64,000 nt of DNA from Actinomycetota bacterium (lineage in GTDB: Bacteria > Actinomycetota > Acidimicrobiia > Spongiisociales > UBA4744). The notes under the pieces were generated by a model, which did no database searches, had not been told where the DNA came from, and saw only the letters and a program-made list of their open reading frames with translations. Position numbers and translations under genes: made by a program. Positions within the stretch are counted from its first letter, which is position 1, and every line of letters starts with the position of its first letter. Shown here in pieces: positions 26,733 to 35,779 of the stretch. The stretch lies in NCBI GenBank assembly GCA_013152275.1, contig JAADGS010000026.1:89771-153770 (forward strand), read 5' to 3'.

Positions 26733-28170
26733 ATCGGCAACGCTCTACGCTCTGGCCGCACACGTCGGTGGGCGCGTGGTCGGATCGGACGCTCTGATCG
26801 AAGATGTCGAGCATGACAGCAGACATGTCCGGCCCGGAAGTCTGTTCGTTGCGATTCGTGGGTTCAGGACGGATGGCCACCAGTTCGTCGACGCGGCCGT
26901 TGCAGCCGGGGCGGAGGCGGTATGTGTCGAGCATCCGGTCCAGGTTCCGGTTCCGCAGCTGATCGTGGGCGAGACCCGTGCCGCTCTGGGTCCCCTCGCC
27001 GCGGCCGTTCATGGATACCCTGCGCGGGAAATGGCCGTCGTCGGGGTCACGGGCACCAACGGCAAGACGACGGTCACCTATTTTCTCGACACGATCTTGC
27101 GCAGCGCGGGCGTGCGCTCGGCGTTGATCGGAACCATCGGAGCTCGCATCGGTACGGAAACCATTCCGCTGGAACGCACGACGCCCGAGGCATCAGAGCT
27201 GCAGCGTCTGCTGGCACGGATGCGCGATGAGCGCGTTCAAGCGGTCGCCATGGAGGTATCATCGCATTCGCTGGTCTTACATCGCGTCGACGGCACGGTG
27301 TTTCGGGTCGCAGCCTTCACGAATCTCACGCAGGACCATCTCGACTTTCACCAGGATATGGACACGTACTTCAACGCGAAAGCTCAACTCTTCTCACCGA
27401 CGAAGGCGGAGGAGGCGGTCATCTTCATCGACGATCCGTACGGTGCCAGGCTTGCCAGGTCTACCGAACTTCCGATCACCACTGTTGGATTTGGAATAGA
27501 TGCAGACATCCGTGCCGTCTCCGTGCATTCCGATGCTGCTCTCAGCAGCTTCACTCTCGTCGGTGCCGAAGGACGATTCGCCGTGGACCTGCGGATCGGA
27601 GGGGTGTTCAACGTGGCGAATGCCTTGGTCGCCGCGGGGTGTGCTCGTAGCGTCGGGATCAGCATGGACGAGATCGCATCGGGCCTCAGAAACGTCGAGC
27701 CCGTGCACGGCCGTTTTGAAATCGTCAGCGGTGACCACCCGGTCGCCGTGATCGTCGACTATGCGCATACGCCCGACGGTATCGAAGCCGCCATCGATGC
27801 TGCCAGAGGAGCGGTTCCAGGGAGGGTGATCGTCGTCTTCGGGGCGGGCGGCGATCGGGATCATGGCAAACGCCCGCTCATGGGTGCAGCCGCATCGTCC
27901 GCCGATATCGTGGTCATCACCAACGACAACCCAAGGTCCGAAGATCCGGCGGCGATCGCAGACCAGGTCGCTTCGGGCATGAATGGATCGGAGGCGCTGA
28001 TCAATCTGGACCGACGGAGTGCGATCTTCGAAGCCGTGCGAGTCGCGGAGCCGGGAGACATCGTCCTGATCCTTGGCAAGGGACATGAGCGTGTCCAGGA
28101 GTTCGCGGATCGAACGGTACCGTTCGACGACCGGGAGGTGGCCCGCGAGGCGTTGGAGTCCCGCGCATGA
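26722..28170 (+). CDS. murE: UDP-MurNAc-tripeptide synthetase
   Basis: 482 residues. Adds the third amino acid to UDP-MurNAc-L-Ala-D-Glu with ATP. GTNGKTTVTYFL is the ATP loop (about 111-122), YFNAKAQLFS carries the lysine that is carbamylated in Mur ligases (near 220), and DNPR near 402 is the motif of enzymes that add meso-diaminopimelate. ATG 26722 overlaps the ftsI end by 11 bases. It is followed directly by mraY, so murF, which normally comes next, is missing here. Confidence 0.94.
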   Translation: MPPESATLYALAAHVGGRVVGSDALIEDVEHDSRHVRPGSLFVAIRGFRTDGHQFVDAAVAAGAEAVCVEHPVQVPVPQLIVGETRAALGPLAAAVHGYPAREMAVVGVTGTNGKTTVTYFLDTILRSAGVRSALIGTIGARIGTETIPLERTTPEASELQRLLARMRDERVQAVAMEVSSHSLVLHRVDGTVFRVAAFTNLTQDHLDFHQDMDTYFNAKAQLFSPTKAEEAVIFIDDPYGARLARSTELPITTVGFGIDADIRAVSVHSDAALSSFTLVGAEGRFAVDLRIGGVFNVANALVAAGCARSVGISMDEIASGLRNVEPVHGRFEIVSGDHPVAVIVDYAHTPDGIEAAIDAARGAVPGRVIVVFGAGGDRDHGKRPLMGAAASSADIVVITNDNPRSEDPAAIADQVASGMNGSEALINLDRRSAIFEAVRVAEPGDIVLILGKGHERVQEFADRTVPFDDREVAREALESRA

Positions 28171-29231
28171 TCACCCTCTTGATCTCCGCAGGCGTTGCCT
28201 TTGTCGTTTCGATCCTGGTGACCCCGTGGGCGGTCCGCAAGCTCCGGCAGCACAACATCGGTCAGTTCATCCAAGAGGAGGTCTCCGGCCATCTCCACAA
28301 GCAGGGGACTCCGACGATGGGTGGTGTGGTGATGATCGGCGCCGTCCTCATCGGCTATTTCCTGTCGCACATCAGGCTCTGGGGGCTCGAGGGCTTCCAC
28401 TTCTCCATCATCCCCTTTTCAAACGGCGGGCTGCTTGCGCTGTTCGCACTCACCGGCATGGGTGCGCTCGGTCTCGTCGACGACTACCTCAAGGTTTCCA
28501 AGAAGCGCAGCCTGGGACTCGGAAAAGCGGCGAAGTTCGGCGGTCAGCTCACCGTGGCTGCGTTGTTCGCCTGGGGAGCGACCAACGCGGGTATCTCGAC
28601 GGAGTTGTCGTTCACCCGTCCCCTCGGTATCGACCTGGGTGTGTTCTTCGTCATCCTCGTGCTGGTCCTGCTTGCAGGATTCGCCAATGCGGTGAATCTC
28701 ACGGACGGCATGGACGGGCTAGCTGCAGGGTCCGCCGTCCTCGTCTTCGGAGCGTTTGTGATCATCGGGTACTGGAAGTTTCGGCATCCGGAGTTCTACA
28801 GCGGTCTGGACCCACTCGAGTTGGGGGTCGTTGCTGCGGGGATGGTCGGCGCCCTCCTGGGGTTCCTCTGGTGGAATGCCGCCCCGGCGCGGATCTTCAT
28901 GGGTGATGTGGGATCTCAGGCGCTCGGCGGGCTGATGGCGGCCCTGGCCCTGCTCACCAACACGCAACTGTTGCTGATCCTGCTCGGAGGTCTGTACGTC
29001 GCCGAAACGACTTCGGTGATTCTGCAGGTTGCGAGTTTCAAGCTGACGGGTCGCCGTATCTTCCGTATGGCTCCGTTCCACTATCACTTCGATCTCGGCG
29101 GTTGGCCCGAGACCACGGTCGTTGTGCGTTTCTGGATCATCGCGGGGCTCTGTGTGGCGTTGGCCCTCGGTATCTTCTACGGCGACTTCGTCAACAGCGG
29201 GCTTCTCGACATCCCATTCAGGGCCAACTGA
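28167..29231 (+). CDS. mraY: Phospho-MurNAc-pentapeptide transferase
   Basis: 354 residues and about ten membrane helices. Transfers phospho-MurNAc-pentapeptide to undecaprenyl phosphate, making lipid I. Catalytic-site motifs are GLVDDYLK (near 105), NAVNLTDGMDGLA (about 175-187) and the late cytoplasmic loop MAPFHYHFDLGGWPET. That loop reads HYH where many homologues have HHH. Four-base overlap with murE and one-base overlap with murD. Confidence 0.94.
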   Translation: MITLLISAGVAFVVSILVTPWAVRKLRQHNIGQFIQEEVSGHLHKQGTPTMGGVVMIGAVLIGYFLSHIRLWGLEGFHFSIIPFSNGGLLALFALTGMGALGLVDDYLKVSKKRSLGLGKAAKFGGQLTVAALFAWGATNAGISTELSFTRPLGIDLGVFFVILVLVLLAGFANAVNLTDGMDGLAAGSAVLVFGAFVIIGYWKFRHPEFYSGLDPLELGVVAAGMVGALLGFLWWNAAPARIFMGDVGSQALGGLMAALALLTNTQLLLILLGGLYVAETTSVILQVASFKLTGRRIFRMAPFHYHFDLGGWPETTVVVRFWIIAGLCVALALGIFYGDFVNSGLLDIPFRAN

Positions 29232-30493
29232 TGCGTACCCTGATCATCGGTGGCGGGGTGTCCGGATCCGCTGCAGCGCGGCTTGCGGCGCGGCTTGGAT
29301 ATCGGGTGACGGTGTACGACGCCGACCCGGCGGTTGCCCAGTCCGTGCTCGCCGAAGGGTTCGCGGCAGTTGGCGGACCGTGGAGCACAGACCTCCTGAT
29401 CGGCATGGAATTGGCCGTCGTCAGCCCAGGAGTCCCGGAACGCTCCGCGCCTGTCACCGACACGCTCGAGGCGGGGATACCCCTGTGGTCGGAACTCGAG
29501 TTCGCAGCCAGAAACATCGAGGCGCCGTTGGTTGCCGTCACCGGTACGAATGGCAAGACGACCGTTACGTCTCTGATTGCCGCCATGCTGCGGGCCGGCG
29601 GACTTCGAGCGATGGCAGCCGGCAACATCGGCACGGCCCTGTCCGATGTCGCCGGGGGACGGTGGGACGTCGTTGTCGTCGAGGCATCCAGCTTTCAGCT
29701 GCGTTTTGTCGAGGAGTTTCATCCACAGGTCGCCGTGGTGCTCAATCTCGCACCGGATCATCTCGACTGGCACGGTTCGCTTGCGGCCTATGGACAGGCG
29801 AAAGCACGAATCTTCGAGAATCAGACGGAGGACGACGTCCTGATCTATGACGCCGAAGACGAGGGGGCGGCACGGCTCGTCGAACCCGCCGTCGCTCGCA
29901 AGATCCCTCTCTCCTATCGTGAGGGTTTCACCTACGGGGCACTCTCGATTCCACCGGAGCAGGTTCCGGTTCGAGATGCTGCGTTCATCACCGACCTGAA
30001 GGCTGCAGCGGTAGCTGCGCTGGAGATGGGGGCTTCGCTCGAGGCCGTGCAGGCAACCGTCCGGTCCTTCCGACCTGCTGCACACAGGCGCACCCTCGTC
30101 GGAACCTGGCACGGGGTGCAGTGGGTAGACGACTCGAAGGCGACGAACCCGCACGCCGCCGTTGCTTCGATACGGGCGTTCCCGTCGGTGGTGCTGATCG
30201 CAGGTGGTCGCAACAAAGGGACGGACCTGTCTTCCGTCGCAGCGGTCGGGTCGATCCGACATCTCGTACTGATCGGTGAGGCAGCATCCGAGTTGGCAGA
30301 GGCCGCGGGCGATACCCCGTGGACGGCTGCGTCCACCATGGAGGAGGCGGTCGCGATGGCGGATGCCGTGTCCGAGACCGGTGACACGGTGCTGCTCGCA
30401 CCGGCCTGTGCGAGTTTTGACATGTTCTCGTCGTATCGGGCACGTGGCGACGCATTCGTGAAAGCAGTTCGCGACCTGAAAGAGCGACGATGA
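29231..30493 (+). CDS. murD: UDP-MurNAc-L-alanine:D-glutamate ligase
   Basis: 420 residues. ATP-dependent addition of D-Glu in the cytoplasm. A Rossmann start IIGGGVSGSAAA, GTNGKTTVTSLIAAML (about 103-118), NLAPDHLDWHG and AYGQAKARIF (carbamylated Lys near 190), and DDSKATNPHA near 303 are the Mur-ligase and MurD features. ATG 29231 shares its A with the mraY stop. The end overlaps ftsW. Confidence 0.94.
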   Translation: MRTLIIGGGVSGSAAARLAARLGYRVTVYDADPAVAQSVLAEGFAAVGGPWSTDLLIGMELAVVSPGVPERSAPVTDTLEAGIPLWSELEFAARNIEAPLVAVTGTNGKTTVTSLIAAMLRAGGLRAMAAGNIGTALSDVAGGRWDVVVVEASSFQLRFVEEFHPQVAVVLNLAPDHLDWHGSLAAYGQAKARIFENQTEDDVLIYDAEDEGAARLVEPAVARKIPLSYREGFTYGALSIPPEQVPVRDAAFITDLKAAAVAALEMGASLEAVQATVRSFRPAAHRRTLVGTWHGVQWVDDSKATNPHAAVASIRAFPSVVLIAGGRNKGTDLSSVAAVGSIRHLVLIGEAASELAEAAGDTPWTAASTMEEAVAMADAVSETGDTVLLAPACASFDMFSSYRARGDAFVKAVRDLKERR

Positions 30494-31653
30494 GCACAGG
30501 AGTCACTTCGATCACCCGTGCCAGGACCGCCCGGCGCAAGGTTACCCGGCGACGCTCCGCCAACGCGCGGTACGCAGTCCTCCTGCTGGTTCCCGTCGCG
30601 CTACTCACCGTGATCGGTCTCGGCGCGATCAGGTCGGCATCATCGGTGGTCGGGATCGAGTTGTACGGCGACGGCTGGATCTACTTCAAGAAGCAGGCGC
30701 TCTGGATTGGGGTCGGAGTGGTTGTGGCGATCATTGCTGCGAGAGTTCCCTATCGCGTCTACCGAAAGGCTGCGGGCCCACTCCTCGTCGTGGCAATTGC
30801 GGGTCTTGTCGCCGTGCTGCAGTTCGGCGTTGTGGCCGGAGGCTCGAGGCGGTGGATCGAGATCGGCTCGCTGACGATCCAGCCATCGGAGTTCGCGAAG
30901 TTCGCCGTTGTCGTCTACCTCGCGGCTGCTCTGGAGAGAAAGGAGCGCCTGCTCGGTGACATGTGGCACCTCGCGGTGCCGCTGGGAGTGTCCGGGGGTG
31001 TTGCCGTGCTCCTGATTCTCCTGGAGCCGGATCTGGGTACGGCGATGGTGATCTTCGGCGCAGCGTTCGCCGTCTCCGCCGTGTCGGCGGCACGACTTCG
31101 CCACCTTGCGGTGACGGCATTCGGTGGATCCGCGGTCGCATTCCTCCTCGCAATGGTGTCCCCGTACCGGCGCGCACGACTCACGTCGTTTCTTCATCCG
31201 TTCGCCGATCCGCTCGGTAGCGGCTGGCAAGTCGTCCAGAGTTACGTTGCCCTCGGAACCGGGGGAGCGTTCGGCGTTGGGCTCGGTGCCAGTCGCGCCC
31301 GATGGTCGTTCCTCCCCAACGCCCACACCGACTTCATCTTCGCCATTATCGGTGAGGAGACCGGATTCGCAGGAGCGGTGACGGTGCTCGCGATGTTCGC
31401 CCTGATCGGCGTCGTTGGTTACCTCATTGCGATGCGTGCACCCGACCATTTCGGCCGCATGCTCGCAGTTGGGATCGTCTCCTGGCTCTCGCTCCAGGCC
31501 CTCGTCAACTTGGGGGGTGTCGTCGGCCTCCTTCCGATCACCGGAATGCCGCTGCCGTTCATGTCCGTCGGGGGGAGTTCTCTCGTCACGGCTTTCGGCG
31601 CGATCGGCGTGCTTGTCAACATCGCACGGAACGGGACGAATCCAACCGCATGA
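30490..31653 (+). CDS. ftsW: Septal peptidoglycan glycosyltransferase (SEDS family)
   Basis: 387 residues with about ten membrane helices after a basic cytoplasmic N-terminus. Family residues are visible in LLEPDLGTAMVIFG (catalytic-region Asp near 180) and NAHTDFIFAIIGEE, followed by GMPLPFMSVGGSSLV. With FtsI it polymerises septal glycan from lipid II. Position between murD and murG and four-base overlaps on both sides favour FtsW over RodA. Confidence 0.93.
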   Translation: MSTGVTSITRARTARRKVTRRRSANARYAVLLLVPVALLTVIGLGAIRSASSVVGIELYGDGWIYFKKQALWIGVGVVVAIIAARVPYRVYRKAAGPLLVVAIAGLVAVLQFGVVAGGSRRWIEIGSLTIQPSEFAKFAVVVYLAAALERKERLLGDMWHLAVPLGVSGGVAVLLILLEPDLGTAMVIFGAAFAVSAVSAARLRHLAVTAFGGSAVAFLLAMVSPYRRARLTSFLHPFADPLGSGWQVVQSYVALGTGGAFGVGLGASRARWSFLPNAHTDFIFAIIGEETGFAGAVTVLAMFALIGVVGYLIAMRAPDHFGRMLAVGIVSWLSLQALVNLGGVVGLLPITGMPLPFMSVGGSSLVTAFGAIGVLVNIARNGTNPTA

Positions 31654-32720
31654 GCTATGCCATCGCCGCAGCGGGTACCGGGGGGCACGTCTACCCGGGC
31701 CTTGCCATCGCCGAAGAACTGGAACGTCACGGAGTGGCCAAACGGGACGTTCTGTTCGTCGGAGGAGATCGATTGGAGGCACAGGTCTATCCGGAAGCGG
31801 GTTTTCCGTTTCTCGCTCTCCGGCTACAGGGCCTGAGGCGAAGTCTGGCGATCGACAACCTCAAGCTCCCCTTCGTGGTGCGCACGGCATCTCGACGAGC
31901 ACGAAGTGAGTTCGAGTCACGAGGAGTGAAGGTGGTCCTCGGCATGGGCAGCTACGTGACCGTACCGGTCGGATGGGCCGCGCACCGGATGGGGATACCC
32001 CTGTACCTGCACGAGCAGAACGGGGCAGCCGGAGTAGCGAACAGGATCATGTCCCGGTGGGCCCAAACGACGTTCGTATCCTTCGATGGGACCAAAGGTG
32101 TTCGCCATCCCGAAACGGTCGGCACACCGATACGGCGAAACTTCTTGACGAGTCGCTCCGATCTGCGCCACGTCGCCCTGGCGCGCTACGGTCTCGATTT
32201 GGGCACGGTGGTCGTCGGGGTGTTCGGAGGCAGTCTCGGGGCAGGGGTTCTCAACGCTGCGATCGGGGACCTTGCGCGCCATTGGGACGGTCCTCCGATC
32301 TCGCTGCTTCATCTCGTCGGTACGCGGAATGTGGATGCTGTCGATACGGCCGGAGCGCGCATACCTTGGATCGTCGTGGGCTATGAAGATGCAATGGAGT
32401 ACTTCTACGCGGCGAGCGATCTCGTCGTATCTCGCGCCGGAGGGGTTGCCGTCGCCGAGATTGCGGTAACGCACACTCCTTCCATTCTCGTGCCCGGAGG
32501 CTTCGGCGGCGGACACCAAGCGTCGAATGCCGCCGCGATGGAGCGTGCCGGAGCCGCGGTGCACCTCGCCGAGGAGGACATCTCCAGTCTCCGAACTATT
32601 GTGAGAACGCTCGTGGAAGACCCAGGGAAACGCAGGAAGATGGCCGAAGCGGCGATCTCGATGGCCCGCGTCGATGCCGCCGAACGGATTGCCGCCACAC
32701 TCGTGTCTGCCCATGGCTGA
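31650..32720 (+). CDS. murG: UDP-GlcNAc:lipid I GlcNAc transferase
   Basis: 356 residues, GT-B fold, peripheral on the inner face of the membrane. AAGTGGHVYPGLAIAEEL (about 7-24) is the acceptor/lipid I loop, GVFGGSLGAGVLN lies near 190, and SRAGGVAVAEI with PGGFGGGHQASNA forms the UDP-GlcNAc site. Makes lipid II. Overlaps ftsW and murC, keeping the pathway genes translationally linked. Confidence 0.94.
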   Translation: MSYAIAAAGTGGHVYPGLAIAEELERHGVAKRDVLFVGGDRLEAQVYPEAGFPFLALRLQGLRRSLAIDNLKLPFVVRTASRRARSEFESRGVKVVLGMGSYVTVPVGWAAHRMGIPLYLHEQNGAAGVANRIMSRWAQTTFVSFDGTKGVRHPETVGTPIRRNFLTSRSDLRHVALARYGLDLGTVVVGVFGGSLGAGVLNAAIGDLARHWDGPPISLLHLVGTRNVDAVDTAGARIPWIVVGYEDAMEYFYAASDLVVSRAGGVAVAEIAVTHTPSILVPGGFGGGHQASNAAAMERAGAAVHLAEEDISSLRTIVRTLVEDPGKRRKMAEAAISMARVDAAERIAATLVSAHG

Positions 32721-34059
32721 ACTTGCCGAACGCGTCCACATCGTTGGAGTTGGAGGCTCCGGGATGAGCGCGCTGGCGAAGCTGCTGTCGGGACTCGGTC
32801 ATCGGGTGAGCGGCTCGGATATCCGTCCGAGCATCGCGCTCGAGCGCCTGTCGGATCTTGGAATCGAGACATGGGCAGGCAGCAGTCCGGACGCGATGGC
32901 AGACGCCGGGCTCGTGGTCGCCTCCTCCGCCATTCCTGACTCGGACCCGGAGCTTCGTGCCGCAGTCGCCGCGGGAATTGCAGTCTGGGACCGTCCACGG
33001 CTTCTCGAGGCGTTGACCTCCCACATGCCTGCCGTAGGAGCCACCGGAACCCACGGAAAGACAACCTCGAGTGCCCTGTTGGTTGCTGCAGCGAGAGGCG
33101 CAGGCCTCGAACCTTCCTTCGTGGTTGGCGGCGAACTCATCGGGCTGGGAACCAATGCCGCCGTCGGGACCGATGATCTGTTCATTCTCGAAGCCGACGA
33201 GGCCTTTGGCACGTTCCTCTCGGTGCATCTGCGTGCGCTCATGGTGACCAATGTCGAAGCAGAGCACCTCGACTACTACGGATCGATGGATGCGCTCGAG
33301 GACGCGTTCGTGGAAGTGGTCCGCAAGGTGGACGGCCCGGTCGTGATCTGTGCGGACGATCCGGGATCTCAAAGGGTCGCACAGCGCAGCAACCGGCCCA
33401 CGTACGGGCTCAGTGATGATGCGCGTTGGAGGATCCGAGACCTCACTCTCGCCAGCGATGCGGTGCATTTCACGTTCATGCACACTGCCGTGACGGTCCC
33501 CAGGCCGGGTCTACATATCGCTCGCAATGCGGCAGGCGTCCTCGCTTTGGCCGCCGAACTGGGTTTCGATGTCGAAGGGGCTGCGGCCGGCATCCAGCAG
33601 TTCCGTGGAGTGCGACGCCGATTCGAACTCCGTGGCCGCGTGGCCGGGGTGACAATCATCGATGACTACGCTCATCATCCGACGGAGATCGCAGCAACCA
33701 TCGAGGCGGCGACTCGCGGCGAATGGCGTCGTGTCTGGGCCGTTTTCCAGCCGCACCGCTACACCAGAACCAAGGAGCTCCACCGCGAGTTCGGCGCAGC
33801 GTTCTCTGCTGCCGATGAGGTCGTCGTCACCGATATCTACGCCGCGGGAGAAACGCCGGTGCCGGGTGTGACGGGGGAGTTGGTCGCCGACGCGGCGCGG
33901 GCGCGTACCAACAGTCATGTCACCTATGTCCCACACAGGGTGGACCTTGGTGACTTCCTCGCCGGGAAGGTCCAGGCCGGTGATCTCGTGCTCACCCTCG
34001 GCGCGGGCGACATCACCCTGTTGGGCTCCGAGTTGGTGAAACTGTTGGAGGAAGGATGA
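32713..34059 (+). CDS. murC: UDP-MurNAc:L-alanine ligase
   Basis: 448 residues. First ATP-dependent amino acid addition to UDP-MurNAc. Starts with a Rossmann motif VGVGGSGMSALAKLL, contains GTHGKTTSSALL (about 115-126) and IDDYAHHPTEIAATI near 317. ATG 32713 overlaps the murG stop by eight bases; the in-frame upstream extension is murG sequence. Ends in the start of murB. Confidence 0.94.
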   Translation: MAELAERVHIVGVGGSGMSALAKLLSGLGHRVSGSDIRPSIALERLSDLGIETWAGSSPDAMADAGLVVASSAIPDSDPELRAAVAAGIAVWDRPRLLEALTSHMPAVGATGTHGKTTSSALLVAAARGAGLEPSFVVGGELIGLGTNAAVGTDDLFILEADEAFGTFLSVHLRALMVTNVEAEHLDYYGSMDALEDAFVEVVRKVDGPVVICADDPGSQRVAQRSNRPTYGLSDDARWRIRDLTLASDAVHFTFMHTAVTVPRPGLHIARNAAGVLALAAELGFDVEGAAAGIQQFRGVRRRFELRGRVAGVTIIDDYAHHPTEIAATIEAATRGEWRRVWAVFQPHRYTRTKELHREFGAAFSAADEVVVTDIYAAGETPVPGVTGELVADAARARTNSHVTYVPHRVDLGDFLAGKVQAGDLVLTLGAGDITLLGSELVKLLEEG

Positions 34060-34958
34060 GTGTGTGGGACTCACTGGTCGCCGAGGGATTCCTCGACCGT
34101 GATGTTCCGCTCGGACCGCTGACCACATACAAGCTCGGCGGGCCGGCCCGCTACCTGGTCACGGTCGAGGGAGAGGATGCACTCGAGCGAATTGCCCGGC
34201 ATCTCGCAGAAGAACCGATCGAGGTGGTGGTGTTCGGGCGCGGGAGCAACATCCTCGTCTCGGACGAAGGTTTCGACGGCCTCGTCGTGCGCCTCGGAGC
34301 CGGGTTCTCCTGGGTGCGCATCGGAGACACGGTCTCGGCAGGCGCTGCGACCTCGCTGCCGCTCCTGGCGAGGACGGCGGTGAAGGCCGGTCGGAGCGGC
34401 CTCGAGTTCTTCGTGGGCATTCCGGGATCGGTGGGGGGTGCGGTGAGGATGAATGCCGGCTGTCATGGTTCCGAGACGCGCGACCATCTCGTGTCGGCGA
34501 TGGTGATCGACCTCGCACGTGGGACGTCGAATCGACTTGGCCCCTCGGATCTGAATCTGTCCTACCGTCATTCACGCCTCGGACCGCTCGACGTCGTGAC
34601 GAGCGCCGAGTTTTCGACCGAGCCGGGGGAGCGCGCAGCGAGCGAGAAGCTGATTCGTGACATCATCCGATGGAGAAAGGAGCACCAGCCGGGAGGAGTT
34701 CTCAACGCTGGGAGCGTGTTCAAGAATCCACCCGGAGATAGCGCAGGACGGTTGATCGACGAAGCCGGCCTGAAGGGTCTCACCGTCGGCGGAGCGCGGG
34801 TGTCGATGATGCATGGCAATTTCATCGAGGCGGGACCGGAGGCGACTGCGGCGAATGTATATGCGCTCATACGCGGCGTTCAACATCGGCTACAGGAGAT
34901 GGGTGTTGCTCTGGAGCCGGAAGTTCGGCTGGTGGGCCGGTTCGGGGACGATGCATGA
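34056..34958 (+). CDS. murB: UDP-N-acetylenolpyruvoylglucosamine reductase
   Basis: 300 residues, FAD enzyme that reduces enolpyruvyl-UDP-GlcNAc with NADPH to UDP-MurNAc. FAD-site motifs are TTYKLGGPARYL, FGRGSNILVSDEGFDG and GIPGSVGGAVRMNAGC; the catalytic Ser lies in NAGSVFKNP (near 227) and a Glu in LEPEVRLVG at the end. The GSxFKNP form is typical of Gram-positive MurB. Encoded between murC and ftsQ with four-base overlaps. Confidence 0.94.
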   Translation: MSVWDSLVAEGFLDRDVPLGPLTTYKLGGPARYLVTVEGEDALERIARHLAEEPIEVVVFGRGSNILVSDEGFDGLVVRLGAGFSWVRIGDTVSAGAATSLPLLARTAVKAGRSGLEFFVGIPGSVGGAVRMNAGCHGSETRDHLVSAMVIDLARGTSNRLGPSDLNLSYRHSRLGPLDVVTSAEFSTEPGERAASEKLIRDIIRWRKEHQPGGVLNAGSVFKNPPGDSAGRLIDEAGLKGLTVGGARVSMMHGNFIEAGPEATAANVYALIRGVQHRLQEMGVALEPEVRLVGRFGDDA

Positions 34959-35704
34959 GCATCGAGCCGCGTCTGGAGCGTCGGCGTCGCCAAGTGAGAG
35001 AGACGGCGGCTCGCAGGCGGCTGAGGACGGTCCTGTGGATGATGGCGCTGGCGAGCCTGCTTGGTGTCGGGGCATGGTTCATTCAATCGCCGGGGCTGGC
35101 CGTGCAGGAGATTGGTTTGTACGGGGTGGAGCATTCCGATGCTGCAACGATCATCGAGGATGCAGGTGTTCGCGTGGACGTACCGATGTTGAGTGTGCGG
35201 CCTCGCACCGTCGAAAGACTGCTCGAGCAAGACCCTTGGATCTCCGGGGCCAAGGTCAGCCGAACGTTCCCTCATACCGTGGAGATCCAAATACGTGAGC
35301 GAACGGTGGCAGCAGGTCTGCAACGGGCAAACGGATGGTTGCTGATCGCTGCGGACGGCATGCTCCTGGGCCCGTCCGATCATGTTCCGGAGGATGCGGC
35401 GCTGCTTCTGTTTGGCGACATCGATCCCGGAGCACCCGGCGAACTTGCAGGTCGGGGACTGGTCGGCGGTGCGGTCGAATTCGTGGCGGCTCTCCCGGCG
35501 GCGATGCGTTCGGGGACCGTGATGGATGTCCGCGACGGCGAGCTGTGGTCACGTACCGCCGCGGTGTACGTCCGGTTGGGAGCACCCGCCGACATGGCGG
35601 CCAAAGCCGCCGCACTCGAAGCGGTGCTGGCCGATGGAGTGCCGGAGGGGTCTGTGATCAACTTGATTGCGCCATCCCGTCCGGCAGTAGAAGGCTCTAG
35701 TTGA
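34955..35704 (+). CDS. ftsQ: Division protein FtsQ (POTRA domain)
   Basis: 249 residues. A basic cytoplasmic start (RLERRRRQVRETAARRR), one membrane helix (about 27-43), then a POTRA-like domain (VQEIGLYGVEHSDAATIIED, about 51-70, to IRERTV) and an FtsQ-type beta domain. FtsQ connects early and late division proteins outside the membrane. It ends 75 bases before ftsZ; a promoter-like sequence lies in that gap. Confidence 0.88.
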   Translation: MSIEPRLERRRRQVRETAARRRLRTVLWMMALASLLGVGAWFIQSPGLAVQEIGLYGVEHSDAATIIEDAGVRVDVPMLSVRPRTVERLLEQDPWISGAKVSRTFPHTVEIQIRERTVAAGLQRANGWLLIAADGMLLGPSDHVPEDAALLLFGDIDPGAPGELAGRGLVGGAVEFVAALPAAMRSGTVMDVRDGELWSRTAAVYVRLGAPADMAAKAAALEAVLADGVPEGSVINLIAPSRPAVEGSS

Positions 35705-35721
35705 GGGTGAGGGGTTTTGGC

Positions 35722-35749
35722 TTTACATGAAGGTACAGTGACCTAAAGT
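35722..35749 (+). promoter_or_regulatory. Candidate ftsZ promoter
   Basis: TTTACA (35722-35727) and TAAAGT (35744-35749) with a 16-base spacer, 30 bases before the ftsZ ATG, in the only sizeable gap between ftsI and yggT. Dedicated ftsZ promoters in or after ftsQ are known in actinobacteria. Confidence 0.5.
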
Positions 35750-35779
35750 TGTGGTGGAGATTCAAGTGAGGAAGTTGCT

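Noticed and set aside
26722..28170. MurE-MurF fusion as explanation of the missing murF
   Set aside because: MurE has a normal length of about 482 residues and a single ATP loop.
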